From contig NZ_CP059404.1 in assembly GCF_014217255.1 (NCBI RefSeq), positions 1,426,001 to 1,490,000 of the forward strand: a DNA stretch of 64,000 bases, in the 5' to 3' direction. The stretch is from Corynebacterium incognita. Lineage in GTDB: Bacteria > Actinomycetota > Actinomycetes > Mycobacteriales > Mycobacteriaceae. Within the stretch, counting starts at the first letter, position 1. Each line of letters starts with the position of its first letter. Shown one piece after another: positions 17,576 through 27,032 of this stretch. Position numbers and translations under genes: made by a program. Below the pieces are notes generated by a model, which did no database searches, had not been told where the DNA came from, and saw only the letters and a program-made list of their open reading frames with translations.

Positions 17576-18205
17576 TTAGGGCGTCTCCGCATACCCGTGC
17601 CGGATATTGCTCCACTCGGTGTATTTATTCTGCAGCCACTGGATGCCAAAACCGATGACGAAGGCGCCGAGCAGGCCAAAGAGCATGCCGATGAGCGGGT
17701 TGGACGAAAAGAGCATGCCGCCCACGTAGCCGATGAACACCGCCTGTGCCGCCCACAGCAGTACGCCGATGGAGTCAAAGAAGAAGAACGCCAGCCACGG
17801 ATAGCGCACCGATCCCAGCAGGATCGTCATGAACCACCGACCGGACGGGATGAAACGCGCGATGATGATCGCCGCGCCGGCGCCGCGCCGCATGTTGCGC
17901 CTGACCCACAACAGGGCGTCGTAACGCTTGGTGCCCTTAGGCGTGCGCTCGATGAAGCCCACCAGCTTGGTGCCCAAGAAGAACGCAATGTTGTCGCCCA
18001 CGATGGCCGCCGTCACCGCTATCGCCATGATGGCGCGCACGTCGGGGATACCGCGGGCACCGGACCAGGCGCCCACCATGTTGAGGACAGTTTCGCTGGG
18101 GAATGCCGGGATGAGCGAGTCCATGAACACCAAGAAGCCGACGAGCGGGTAGATGAGCGGAGTGGACATCATCGATTCCACCCAGGCGGTGATCTGGTCC
18201 ACCAT
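17576..18205 (-). CDS. DedA family membrane protein
   Basis: Integral membrane protein of about 209 residues. The start at 18205 is chosen because AAAGGAGG stands 7 nt upstream. Characteristic DedA features are FMDSLIPAFPSETVL early, the GDNIAFFLGTKLVGF segment and ARFIPSGRWFMTILLGSVR with the conserved Arg/Gly motif; 4-5 membrane segments. The family includes lipid flippases and proton-dependent transporters for membrane homeostasis. Exact role here unknown. Confidence 0.87.
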   Translation of the reverse strand: MVDQITAWVESMMSTPLIYPLVGFLVFMDSLIPAFPSETVLNMVGAWSGARGIPDVRAIMAIAVTAAIVGDNIAFFLGTKLVGFIERTPKGTKRYDALLWVRRNMRRGAGAAIIIARFIPSGRWFMTILLGSVRYPWLAFFFFDSIGVLLWAAQAVFIGYVGGMLFSSNPLIGMLFGLLGAFVIGFGIQWLQNKYTEWSNIRHGYAETP

Positions 18206-18385
18206 GGCCTTGCCTCCTTTGCTGTCGGTACTCCTATTAAATAATGCCATTCAATAAAAATCGGCGGAGTATGTAGGCTAGTGTCAACGAAAGTGGCATC
18301 TGTGACCTCCGGGGTGCGAGGATGTCATGATATATACAGGAATCTTTCAATCACCGCGCAACGGCGAAAGGTCGGGAAACTCACA

Positions 18386-21235
18386 GTGGCAGGTACAAAC
18401 GGTCAGGGAAAAACCCTGGTCATCGTAGAGTCGGCTACCAAGGCGAAGAAGATTCAGCCTTATCTGGGCGATGGGTACATCGTGGAGGCCTCCGTAGGCC
18501 ATATCCGGGATCTGCCACGCGGGGCTGCCGACGTGCCTGCCAAGTACAAGAAGGAGTCGTGGGCGCGCTTGGGCGTGAACCCGGAGAAGGACTTCGAGCC
18601 CCTGTACGTGGTGAGCGCCGACAAAAAGAAGAAGGTCGCGGACCTCAAGGCCAAGCTGAAGCAGTGCGATCAGCTCTACCTCGCAACAGACCCCGACCGC
18701 GAGGGCGAGGCCATCGCGTGGCACCTGCTCGAGGTCCTCAAGCCCAAGGTGCCGGTGCGTCGCATGGTGTTCAACGAGATCACCAAGTCTGCGATCCTGG
18801 AGGCCGCGGCGAATACCCGCGAGCTGGATGAGAACCTCATCGACGCCCAGGAGACCCGCCGCATCCTGGACCGCCTGTACGGCTACGAGGTCTCGCCCGT
18901 GCTGTGGAAAAAGGTCATGCCGCGCCTGTCCGCCGGCCGCGTGCAGTCCGTGGCCACCCGCGTCATCGTGGAGCGGGAGCGCGAGCGCATGGCCTTCCGT
19001 CGCGCCGAGTATTGGGACCTGTCCGCAGAGCTGCTCAAGGAGGCCACCTCCTTCGAGGCGCGCCTGGTGGGCCTGGAGGGCCGCCGCGTGGCCCAGGGCC
19101 GCGACTTCGGCGACGACGGCCAGCTCAAGGGCGACGCAGTGGTGTTGGATCAGGCGCGCGCCGAGTCGCTGGCGGCAGAGCTTAAGGGCAAGCCGATGCA
19201 GGTGGCGGCCGTCGAGCAGAAGCCATACACCCGCCGCCCCTACGCGCCATTTATGACCTCCACGCTGCAGCAGGAGGCGGGCAAGCGCCTGCACTTTACC
19301 TCCGAGCGTACGATGCGCATCGCGCAGCGTTTGTACGAAAACGGCCACATTACTTATATGCGTACGGACTCCACTTCGCTGTCCAAGCAGGGCCTCAACG
19401 CGGCTCGTTCGGCGGCGCGGGATATCTACGGCGAGGAGTTTGTCGCGGCGTCGCCACGCACCTACGACCGCAAGGTGAAGAACTCCCAAGAGGCTCACGA
19501 GGCCATCCGTCCCGCGGGCGAGTCCTTTGCCACCCCGGGGCAGCTGTCCAGCCAGTTGGACACCGAGGAGTACAAGCTCTACGACCTCATCTGGAAGCGC
19601 ACCGTTGCCTCCCAGATGGAGGACGCGAAGGGCACCTCCATGAAGGTCACCATCACCAGCGAGAAGGCGGAGTTCTCCGCCACTGGCCGCACCATTGACT
19701 TCCCCGGCTTCCTGCGTGCCTACGAGGACGGCAAGCAGGACAACAAGGGTGAGGCGCGCCTGCCGCAGCTGGCTCAAGGTGACGCGCTGGACGTGGAGAA
19801 GATCACCGCGGACGGCCACACCACCAACCCGCCGGCGCGCTACACCGAGGCGACCCTGGTGAAGAAGATGGAGGACCTCGGCATCGGGCGACCGTCCACC
19901 TACGCCTCGATTATCAAGACCATTCAGGATCGCGGCTACGTGCTCTCGCGTGGCAACGCACTCGTGCCCAGTTGGGTGGCGTTCGCCGTGGTGGGCCTGC
20001 TGGAAAACAGCTTCACCGAGCTCGTGGACTACGACTTCACCTCGTCCATGGAGGATGAGCTGGACGCCATCGCCGCCGGCAACGAGGACCGTACGCAGTG
20101 GCTCAACGGCTTCTACTTCGGCAACGCGGAGCTGCACAACGATCACAAGGCGGCGTCGATTGCGCGCCACGGCGGCCTGAAGTCGCTCATTGACGTCAAC
20201 CTCGAGCAGATCGACGCCCGCGCGGTGAACTCGCTGAAGCTTTTCGACGACGCCGAGGGCCGCCCCGTCTTCGTTCGTGTCGGCCGCTATGGGCCCTACA
20301 TCGAGCGCCAGGTGGGTGTGAAGGACGGCGAGCCGGAGTACCAGCGCGCCAACATCTCCGAGGCCACCACCCCGGACGAGCTCACCCTGGAGGTGGCGGA
20401 GAAGCTGTTCGCCACCCCGCAGGGTGGGCGCGAGCTGGGCGAGAACCCAGACAACGGTCGTATGATCGTGGCCAAGGAGGGGCGCTTCGGCCCGTACGTT
20501 ACCGAGCAGGTGCGTGACGACGAACGCGAAAAGGCTGAGGCCGAGGCCCTCGAGGTCGTCGCCCGCGAGCGCGCCGCCGAGGACGAGCAGCGCGCCGCCG
20601 AGGGCAAGCGCAAAAAGAACTGGGAGACCAAGACGGCGGAGAAGCAAAAGGATAAGCGCATCGCCGAGTACGTCGAGGACAAGCTCAAGCCCAAGACGGC
20701 GTCACTGTTCAAGGGAATGGAGCCCTCCTCGGTCACCTTGGAGGAGGCGCTCAAGCTTTTGTCCCTGCCACGTGAGGTGGGTGTGGATCCTTCCGACGGC
20801 GAGGTCATCACCGCCCAGAACGGTCGCTATGGCCCGTACTTGAAGAAGGGCTCGGACTCGCGCTCGCTGGCTAGCGAGGAGCAGATCTTCACGGTCACCT
20901 TGGACGAGGCGCGCCGCATCTATGCGGAGCCGAAGCGCCGCGGCCGCCAGGCCGCGCAGCCGCCGCTGAAGCAGCTGGGCGATAACGACGTTTCCGGCAA
21001 GCCCATGACCGTCAAGGACGGCCGCTTCGGGCCGTACGTCACCGACGGCGTCACCAATGCCTCGCTACGCAAGGGCGATAAGCCAGAGGCCATGACGGAC
21101 GCGCGCGCCAACGAGCTTCTTTCGGAGCGCCGCGCCAAGGAGGCCGGGCAGCCGAAGAAGGCCACCAAGAAGACGGCGAAGAAGCCCAGCCCGCGCACTA
21201 AGCGCGTGGTAAAGGCTGGGGCGAAGAAGAAGTAG
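18386..21235 (+). CDS. topA: DNA topoisomerase I
   Basis: Type IA topoisomerase that relaxes negative supercoils. GTG at 18386 is taken as start (GAAAGG upstream, then AGTNGQGKTLVIVESATK, the TOPRIM start); an upstream ATG would add 35 unconserved residues. TOPRIM acidic motif is ATDPDREGEAIAWHL, the active-site Tyr is in HITYMRTDSTSLS. The C-terminus has several repeated GRFGPYV-type topoisomerase domains without zinc fingers and a Lys-rich tail, as in actinobacteria. 949 residues. The 3' end overlaps the convergent DUF418 gene by 38 nt. Confidence 0.95.
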   Translation: MAGTNGQGKTLVIVESATKAKKIQPYLGDGYIVEASVGHIRDLPRGAADVPAKYKKESWARLGVNPEKDFEPLYVVSADKKKKVADLKAKLKQCDQLYLATDPDREGEAIAWHLLEVLKPKVPVRRMVFNEITKSAILEAAANTRELDENLIDAQETRRILDRLYGYEVSPVLWKKVMPRLSAGRVQSVATRVIVERERERMAFRRAEYWDLSAELLKEATSFEARLVGLEGRRVAQGRDFGDDGQLKGDAVVLDQARAESLAAELKGKPMQVAAVEQKPYTRRPYAPFMTSTLQQEAGKRLHFTSERTMRIAQRLYENGHITYMRTDSTSLSKQGLNAARSAARDIYGEEFVAASPRTYDRKVKNSQEAHEAIRPAGESFATPGQLSSQLDTEEYKLYDLIWKRTVASQMEDAKGTSMKVTITSEKAEFSATGRTIDFPGFLRAYEDGKQDNKGEARLPQLAQGDALDVEKITADGHTTNPPARYTEATLVKKMEDLGIGRPSTYASIIKTIQDRGYVLSRGNALVPSWVAFAVVGLLENSFTELVDYDFTSSMEDELDAIAAGNEDRTQWLNGFYFGNAELHNDHKAASIARHGGLKSLIDVNLEQIDARAVNSLKLFDDAEGRPVFVRVGRYGPYIERQVGVKDGEPEYQRANISEATTPDELTLEVAEKLFATPQGGRELGENPDNGRMIVAKEGRFGPYVTEQVRDDEREKAEAEALEVVARERAAEDEQRAAEGKRKKNWETKTAEKQKDKRIAEYVEDKLKPKTASLFKGMEPSSVTLEEALKLLSLPREVGVDPSDGEVITAQNGRYGPYLKKGSDSRSLASEEQIFTVTLDEARRIYAEPKRRGRQAAQPPLKQLGDNDVSGKPMTVKDGRFGPYVTDGVTNASLRKGDKPEAMTDARANELLSERRAKEAGQPKKATKKTAKKPSPRTKRVVKAGAKKK

Positions 21236-22460
21236 GGTAGCTCAGCCGGCGGTGCAGCCACTCGAACGGCCCCGGCTTGTTTGCCATCTCTAGCGCCCAG
21301 GCCAGCGCCAGGGACGCCGCCCAGATGGTGAACGCGATGCCCAGCTGCACGGCGGCGCCGGTGTTATGGCCGACGTTCAGTGCGAACGGGCTGACCAGGA
21401 TGAGGTAGACCACCGACTGGAACAGGTAGCCGCTCATGGAGCGCTTGCCCAGCGCGGCCGGGACCCGCAACCATAGGGGAGCGGGGTGGGGGACGGCGTC
21501 GAGAAGCAATACGAAGATGGCCAGAATCGCCGGGCCGGTGAGGATGCCCACGCTGAAGTTCATAATCGCAAATACTGGCTCGAGGCGGGTGGGCAGCACC
21601 CCGATGGCGCTCAGTCCCCACGGCAGGCCCACCAGGATCATCACTGCGATGCCGATGGCGGCCCACGTCTGGAAGGACTTGCGGTACTGGGCCACGTTGG
21701 CCATTCGGCCCTGGCGGGCCCACACGAAGCCAATCATCATCAGCGGCATGTAGGCCAGGCCGATGAAGGGCAGGGAGAACAACGTGAACAGCAGCATGAA
21801 TGCCTGGAATAGTACGAGGCCGGGGTAGGTGTTCGTCATCTCCGCGCCGGGCATGCCCTCCATGGACGCCGACGGGTTCATTGATTGCGCGATCCCTTCC
21901 GCTACGGCCGGGTCAGTGAAGAGGAAGGCCATGGCCGCCGCCAACAGTAGGCCGACGGTGCACACCGCGCCGAGGAGCCAGTAGGCCACCTTGAGCAGCG
22001 TGGAGTCCTTCCACCCCAGCATGCACGCTAGGAGCACGCCGGCGAAGCCGTAGAAGAGCATGATGTCACCGTAGAACAAGAACACCATGTGGATGGCGCC
22101 GAACAGCGCCAGGAACAGGTACCGGCGGATGAGCCTCCCGCGCGCCGCAGCCAACGGGTAACCGCGGCGCCACAGGCTCAACGCGATGAAGCCCACGCCC
22201 ACGCCCAGCAGCGTGGAGAACATGGGCAGGCCGCGGTTGTGCACGAACAGCGCGGCGAGCATAGCGACGACCTTGTCCAGCGCCGGGTGAGCCGCGCTGA
22301 TGCCGCCCAACATTGCCGCCTGGTCCATCTCGGTGTTGGTGAACCAGGCGGTGGTGGCGTTCGCGGCGGAGATCCCCAGGAGTGCGAGTCCCCGGGCGAC
22401 GTCGGGGGCGATGAGGCGGGGTGTGCCCTGCGAGGTCAGTTCGTTGGAAAACGTTGTCAT
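21198..22460 (-). CDS. DUF418 membrane protein
   Basis: Polytopic membrane protein of about 420 residues (start ATG at 22460, MTTFSNELTSQGTPRL). The N-terminal APDVARGLALLGI and the C-terminal SVVYLILVSPFAL...QLGIAFTIWAASLALAWALE region are typical of the DUF418/YeiB family. Around ten membrane helices. It lies 20 nt downstream of the adenylate cyclase in the same direction, so the two are probably cotranscribed. Transport is suspected for the family but not proven. Confidence 0.82.
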   Translation of the reverse strand: MTTFSNELTSQGTPRLIAPDVARGLALLGISAANATTAWFTNTEMDQAAMLGGISAAHPALDKVVAMLAALFVHNRGLPMFSTLLGVGVGFIALSLWRRGYPLAAARGRLIRRYLFLALFGAIHMVFLFYGDIMLFYGFAGVLLACMLGWKDSTLLKVAYWLLGAVCTVGLLLAAAMAFLFTDPAVAEGIAQSMNPSASMEGMPGAEMTNTYPGLVLFQAFMLLFTLFSLPFIGLAYMPLMMIGFVWARQGRMANVAQYRKSFQTWAAIGIAVMILVGLPWGLSAIGVLPTRLEPVFAIMNFSVGILTGPAILAIFVLLLDAVPHPAPLWLRVPAALGKRSMSGYLFQSVVYLILVSPFALNVGHNTGAAVQLGIAFTIWAASLALAWALEMANKPGPFEWLHRRLSYPTSSSPQPLPRA

Positions 22461-22480
22461 GAACGAGAATAATAGCCGGG

Positions 22481-24004
22481 CTAGGCACGGTCGGCCATCG
22501 TAGGCCTGATGGGGCGTGCCAGCTGCGTCATCTTGCGGCGCCCGCGCAGCTCGATGGACTTCATGAACGTCCATCGCCGCTGCTCAACCTCGTTAGCTCC
22601 CTTGAGCGTGGAGGCGTTGGTGAGCACTCCGCCGGGGGTATCCTTGGCCAGCTCGGTGAGGCGGGCGGCCTCATTGACGGCGTCGCCGATGACCGTGTAC
22701 TCGAAGCGATCCGCGCCGCCGATGTGGCCTGCCACCACGTGCCCCGCGGCCACGCCGATGCCGGCCTGCAGCTCCAGGCCCTGGAGTTCGATGCGCAGTT
22801 CGCGCGCCGCCTGGAGTGCCAGGGAGGTCGAGTCTGTCACCTGCAGGGGCGCGCCGAATACTGCCAGGGCGGCATCGCCCTGGAACTTGTTGATGATGCC
22901 CTTGTTGCGGTGCACCACCTCCACGACGTGCTCGAAGAAGCGGTTGAGCTCCTCCACCACACGCTCCGGGGAGTTGTCCACGGCGAAGTTGGTGGAGCCG
23001 ATGACGTCGATGAAGAGCACGGCCACCTTGCGGTCCTCGCCGCCGAGCTCCGGACGCTCCTCGAGCGCGCGCTGGGCGACCTCCGTGCCCACGTAACGGC
23101 CAAACAGATCGCGCACGCGCTGGCGCTCGCGCAGCCCGCGCATCATCTCGTTGAAGCCGGCCTGCAGCACGCCGAGCTCGGAGCCGTCGTAGATGTCTAC
23201 CTCCACGTTGGCCTCACCCTTGCGCACACGATTGATGGCGTCTTGGAGCTCGAGGATGGGATCCACCACGCTCATCACGGCGAACAAGGTACCGATGAGT
23301 CCGGTGCCGATAGCGGTGATCGCCAGCGCCAGCAGCGCCGGGGTGAGGTCCGCGTCCGTGGAGAAGAACCCGGAGCGCTGGGCCAACAGCACCAGCACGA
23401 TGCCCACCAGCGGCACGCCGGAGCTCATGAGCCACGTGAAGATAAGCCGCTGCTTGATTGGCGGTTCCAGGGGGGAGTCCTCGAACCGCCGCGCCAGCGC
23501 GGTGGCGGCCACGGGCCGTACGAGGCGCTCGGCCTGGAGGTAGGTAATGAGCACGGTGAGCGCGCCAGTCAGGCCCGTGGATACCGCGACCACCAGGGCG
23601 AGGCGCCCGGAGATATTCGCGGCGATCACCACGGCGATGACGATGCCGACGAGCCACACGAAAGCCGCCACCCCGGCCTGGTAGACGGGGATGCGGAGTA
23701 CCAGGTTGCGCACCATATTCGGGTCGTGGTCGTCCGGGCTGCGCTGCCAATCCAGCACGGGGCGGAACAACATGAGCGTGACCAGCACGCCCACGATGAC
23801 GGCGAAGGCCACGTACGCCACGCCGATGGCCGGCAGGTTGACGGTGCTGCGGGAGAGCTCCGCGATCTCCGGCATGGGAAGGAAGAACCGCACGAACAAC
23901 ATGACGGCTACGGCGGCGGAAATGTTGGCGCCCAGCACCATCGTCGAATACAGCGGCCAGGAGGTTCCCCAGAGCCACTTGATGGCGCGCACCACTCTAT
24001 CCAT
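22481..24004 (-). CDS. cya: Membrane-bound class III adenylate cyclase with HAMP domain
   Basis: Makes cAMP from ATP. 507 residues: six membrane helices (roughly 15-245), a HAMP linker (about 245-295), then a cyclase homology domain. Both metal-binding aspartates are present (LFIDVIGSTNFA and FQGDAALAVFG), as is the adenine/ribose region VIGDAVNEAARL, so it looks catalytically competent. Homologue of Rv3645 and of the corynebacterial cyclase supplying the cAMP regulator GlxR. TAAAGT lies 7 nt before the ATG: a leaderless message, divergent from holB. Confidence 0.92.
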   Translation of the reverse strand: MDRVVRAIKWLWGTSWPLYSTMVLGANISAAVAVMLFVRFFLPMPEIAELSRSTVNLPAIGVAYVAFAVIVGVLVTLMLFRPVLDWQRSPDDHDPNMVRNLVLRIPVYQAGVAAFVWLVGIVIAVVIAANISGRLALVVAVSTGLTGALTVLITYLQAERLVRPVAATALARRFEDSPLEPPIKQRLIFTWLMSSGVPLVGIVLVLLAQRSGFFSTDADLTPALLALAITAIGTGLIGTLFAVMSVVDPILELQDAINRVRKGEANVEVDIYDGSELGVLQAGFNEMMRGLRERQRVRDLFGRYVGTEVAQRALEERPELGGEDRKVAVLFIDVIGSTNFAVDNSPERVVEELNRFFEHVVEVVHRNKGIINKFQGDAALAVFGAPLQVTDSTSLALQAARELRIELQGLELQAGIGVAAGHVVAGHIGGADRFEYTVIGDAVNEAARLTELAKDTPGGVLTNASTLKGANEVEQRRWTFMKSIELRGRRKMTQLARPIRPTMADRA

Positions 24005-24011
24005 GCCTCAT

Positions 24012-24028
24012 ACTTTAACCGCTAAGCT
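24012..24028. promoter_or_regulatory. Back-to-back leaderless promoters for cya and holB
   Basis: Minus-strand TAAAGT (24012-24017) lies 7 nt before the cya ATG and plus-strand TAAGCT (24023-24028) 7 nt before the holB GTG. The whole gap is 31 bp, so each -35 region lies in or near the opposite gene. Confidence 0.6.
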
Positions 24029-24035
24029 AGGACAG

Positions 24036-25220
24036 GTGAGCATTTACCAGCGCCTTGCCGACGTCCCCGACGTTCGTGACGCCTTGTTTGCCGCCGCCCG
24101 CTCCGCGCGTGGGCTTTCCGACGCCCCCACGTCCGCCATGTCCCACTCCTGGCTGTTCACCGGCCCGCCGGGCTCGGGCCGGTCTCATGTGGCGCTGGCC
24201 TTCGCCGCGCTGCTCATGTGCGACGGCGACGAGCTGGGGTGCGGGAAGTGCGCGAACTGCCGCGCGGTGCTGGAGGCGCGCTCCCACACCGACCTGGTGT
24301 TTATCCAGCCGCAGGAACTCTCGATCACCGTCGATACCGCGCGCGAGGTGATCCGGCGTGCGGCCACGTACCCGACGGTGGCGCCGTGGCGCGTGGTGAT
24401 CTTCGACAACGCCGATCGCATGGTGGACTCGGCGTCGAACGCCTTGCTCAAGACGGTGGAGGAGCCACCGGAGCGCACCGTGATCATTATGTGCGCGCCC
24501 TCGGCGGACCCGGAGGACTTCTCGCAGACCCTGCGCTCGCGGTGCCGGCACCTTTATATCCCGTCGCCGTCGGTGGAGGAGATCGTGCGCATCCTCGTGG
24601 CCGAAGGCGCCTCGGAGGACCACGCGCGACTGGCGGCCCAGGCCTCCATGCGGAACGTGGGGCGGGCGCGCCACCTGGTGTTCAACGCGGACAGCCAGAA
24701 GCTGCGCGCGATGAGCGTGAACCTCGCCGAGGACGTCTTCCAGGGCTCCGGTGGCTTCCACGCCGTAAGCAACCTGCTCAAGGCCGTGACCAAGCTGGCG
24801 AAGGACGGCTTCAAGGAACAAGACGAGGATGAGGTGGAGCGCCTGCGGCAGTCGTGGGGCGCCGGCGGCAAGGGCAAAGGCGCGGGCAAGGCCACCCAGG
24901 GTATGGAGGCCGCGGTCAAGGAGCTCCAGAAGACGCAGAAGAAGCGGGAGACCCGGCGCCTGCGGGACTTGCTGGACCTCGCGCTGGTGGATTTGGCGGG
25001 CATCTACCGCGACGCGCTGCTCGCGGGAACGGACATCGCGCCGACCCACCCGGACTTCGCAGGCCTGGCACAGGAGCTCGCGGGCCGCATGGGCGACGCG
25101 CAGCTCGTGGCGGCGCAGGAGGCCATCAAGACGTGCCGCGAGCACATCTCGTATTCAGTGGCGCCGCAGATCGCCTTCGACGGCATGGTGGGGCGCCTGC
25201 GTCAGCTATCGGCGGGGTGA
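24036..25220 (+). CDS. holB: DNA polymerase III subunit delta'
   Basis: Clamp-loader subunit, 394 residues. The GTG at 24036 is chosen for the -10 element 7 nt upstream and because translation then starts SIYQRLADVPDV. P-loop-like FTGPPGSGRSHVA, a four-cysteine zinc module (CDGDELGCGKCANC), and DNADRMVDSASNALLKTVEEPP, the SRC-neighbouring Walker B region; the arginine-finger SRC motif appears as LRSRCRHL. Rv3644c is the neighbour of the cyclase gene in mycobacteria too. Confidence 0.92.
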   Translation: MSIYQRLADVPDVRDALFAAARSARGLSDAPTSAMSHSWLFTGPPGSGRSHVALAFAALLMCDGDELGCGKCANCRAVLEARSHTDLVFIQPQELSITVDTAREVIRRAATYPTVAPWRVVIFDNADRMVDSASNALLKTVEEPPERTVIIMCAPSADPEDFSQTLRSRCRHLYIPSPSVEEIVRILVAEGASEDHARLAAQASMRNVGRARHLVFNADSQKLRAMSVNLAEDVFQGSGGFHAVSNLLKAVTKLAKDGFKEQDEDEVERLRQSWGAGGKGKGAGKATQGMEAAVKELQKTQKKRETRRLRDLLDLALVDLAGIYRDALLAGTDIAPTHPDFAGLAQELAGRMGDAQLVAAQEAIKTCREHISYSVAPQIAFDGMVGRLRQLSAG

Positions 25221-25264
25221 TTTTTATCCCCCGCGCCCGCTGGGCTAGTATCTATTAACGCAGC

Positions 25265-25340
25265 GCCGCCTTAGCTCAGTCGGTAGAGCGTCTCACTCGT
25301 AATGAGAAGGTCGTGGGTTCGATTCCCACAGGCGGCTCCA
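25265..25340 (+). tRNA. tRNA-Thr (anticodon CGU)
   Basis: 76-nt cloverleaf with encoded CCA. The acceptor stem GCCGCCT pairs with AGGCGGC, the D arm is AGCTCAGTCGGTAGAGC, the anticodon loop CTCGTAA shows CGT at 25298-25300, and the T arm is GTGGGTTCGATTCCCAC. Confidence 0.97.
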
Positions 25341-25346
25341 ATTTTT

Positions 25347-26948
25347 CTACAACATCCGCGGTACGACCTTGCCCGTCGCGTTGCGCGGCAGCTCCTCGCG
25401 GAAGTGCACGTCGCGCGGGATGGAGTGGTCCGCCAGGCGGTCGCGCACCCACTCGCGCACGGAGTCCGCAGTCACGGCGGCGCCCACGGCGTCGGCAGTG
25501 CGCACCACCCACACCGCCACGCGCTGGAACACGTCCTCATCCTCCACGCCGCCGGCATGCACGTCAGCGACGCCCGGCATGGTCTCCAGGACCTCCGCCA
25601 CCGAGCGCGGGTGCACGTTCTCGCCGCCGACGATAATCATGTCGTCCGCGCGGCCCACCACGTGCAGGCGGTCGTTGTTGTCGATGTAGCCCAGGTCGCC
25701 GATGGAAATCAGGCCGTCGACCTTGCGCAGCGGGATGTCCGGGTTGGTGTAGCCGATGAGGGCGGTGGAGTTGGTCATGAAGATCTCGCCCACCTGGCCG
25801 CGCGGGACCTCGTTGTGGTCCCCGTCGAAAATCTTGAGCACCGTGCCCGAGGCGATCTTGCCCGCCACCGTCGGTTCGGCGGTGATCTCCTCCATGGACG
25901 CGGCCGTCGCCAAGGCGAGCTCCGTGGAGCCGTAGACGTTGCAGAGGATCGGGCCGAAGCGCTTGTGGGTCTCCGCCACGATGTGCGGGGTCAGCGCGTG
26001 GCCCGCTGAGGCAATGAACTGCAGGCTGGAGGTGTCATAGCGCTTGCCCGGGTCCACGTCCACCATCTGCTTGAAGAACACCGGCGAGGAAATGAGGCCG
26101 TCGAGTGTGTAGCGCTGGATGTCGTCGAGCGCAGCCTCAGCGTCAAAGACGCGTCGGGTGACAATCGTGTTGCGCGCGCCGAGCGCGATGTTGAGCGCCG
26201 CCCAGCCCCAGGTGTGGAACATCGAGGCAGTGAGCTGGATCTTCTGGTCCGCGCGCCAGGGCATCGTTTGGATGATGCTGGCCAGCACCAGCGGCAGCGT
26301 GGGTTCGGGGCGCATGATGCCCTTCGGGATGCCCGTGGTGCCCGAGGACATCAGCACGATGTGGCCGTGCTGAGGCCAGTACGGCAGCGCGACCTGCCGT
26401 GGGCTTTTGAGGATGCCCTCCAGCGTGGGCAAGCTTTCCGACGCCCCGTGACCCACCACCACGTGCAGGTCCTCCAGGTCCGGGAGGCGGTCGATGAACT
26501 CGCTGTCCAAAACCAACACGTTGATCTTGTTCTCCGCGATGCAGCCCGCCAGCTGCTCGGGGGAGGAGCCCACATTGAGGAGGAAGACGGTGCCGCCGGC
26601 GTAGCCCTTGGCGGCCAGCGGGATGAGCATGCCGCGGCCGTTGCGGGCCATGATGCCCAGGCGAAGCTCGGGCAGTTCGAGGTCGCGGAGGTACTGCGCG
26701 AAGCTGCGGGAGTCCTCGCGCAACTGGCGGTAGGAGAGGGTGCCCTCGTCGTCGATAAGCGCGATGCGCTCGGGGCAGACGGTGTAACCCTGCTCGACCT
26801 CGCGGGCGGTGGTGAAGCGGTAGCGGGCGAGGGCGGCCGCAGTGGCGAGCGGGGCTTGCGGCCCGACGATGCCCGCCTTAAAAAGGGAAGGAACAAAGTT
26901 GGCGAGCGCCTTGGCGTTAAAGGCCAGGGCGTTGAGGGACTTTTTCAT
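25347..26948 (-). CDS. Acyl-CoA synthetase / AMP-binding enzyme (FadD type)
   Basis: ATP-dependent carboxylic acid:CoA ligase of 533 residues. P-loop LMSSGTTGIPKGI, adenine motif VYGSTELALA, GDLGYIDNNDRLHVVGRADDM split by the hinge Asp, and the C-terminal catalytic Lys in NATGKVVPR. The N-terminal TTAREVEQGY segment and length resemble mycobacterial FadD2/FadD12. AAGGAAC precedes the ATG. Gene end is 6 nt from tRNA-Thr. Substrate, probably a long-chain fatty acid, is inferred. Confidence 0.87.
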   Translation of the reverse strand: MKKSLNALAFNAKALANFVPSLFKAGIVGPQAPLATAAALARYRFTTAREVEQGYTVCPERIALIDDEGTLSYRQLREDSRSFAQYLRDLELPELRLGIMARNGRGMLIPLAAKGYAGGTVFLLNVGSSPEQLAGCIAENKINVLVLDSEFIDRLPDLEDLHVVVGHGASESLPTLEGILKSPRQVALPYWPQHGHIVLMSSGTTGIPKGIMRPEPTLPLVLASIIQTMPWRADQKIQLTASMFHTWGWAALNIALGARNTIVTRRVFDAEAALDDIQRYTLDGLISSPVFFKQMVDVDPGKRYDTSSLQFIASAGHALTPHIVAETHKRFGPILCNVYGSTELALATAASMEEITAEPTVAGKIASGTVLKIFDGDHNEVPRGQVGEIFMTNSTALIGYTNPDIPLRKVDGLISIGDLGYIDNNDRLHVVGRADDMIIVGGENVHPRSVAEVLETMPGVADVHAGGVEDEDVFQRVAVWVVRTADAVGAAVTADSVREWVRDRLADHSIPRDVHFREELPRNATGKVVPRML

Positions 26949-27032
26949 GAAATGTTCCTTGGGATTGTTGCGATTGTTTCTGGAGTGACAATATAGTGTA
27001 GTTTTGTCCAGTAATATAGTTGGAGGGTTTGC

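Noticed and set aside
25265..25340. tRNA-Thr as an integration site for a mobile island
   Set aside because: No integrase, no duplicated tRNA 3' end and no change of gene character on either side.
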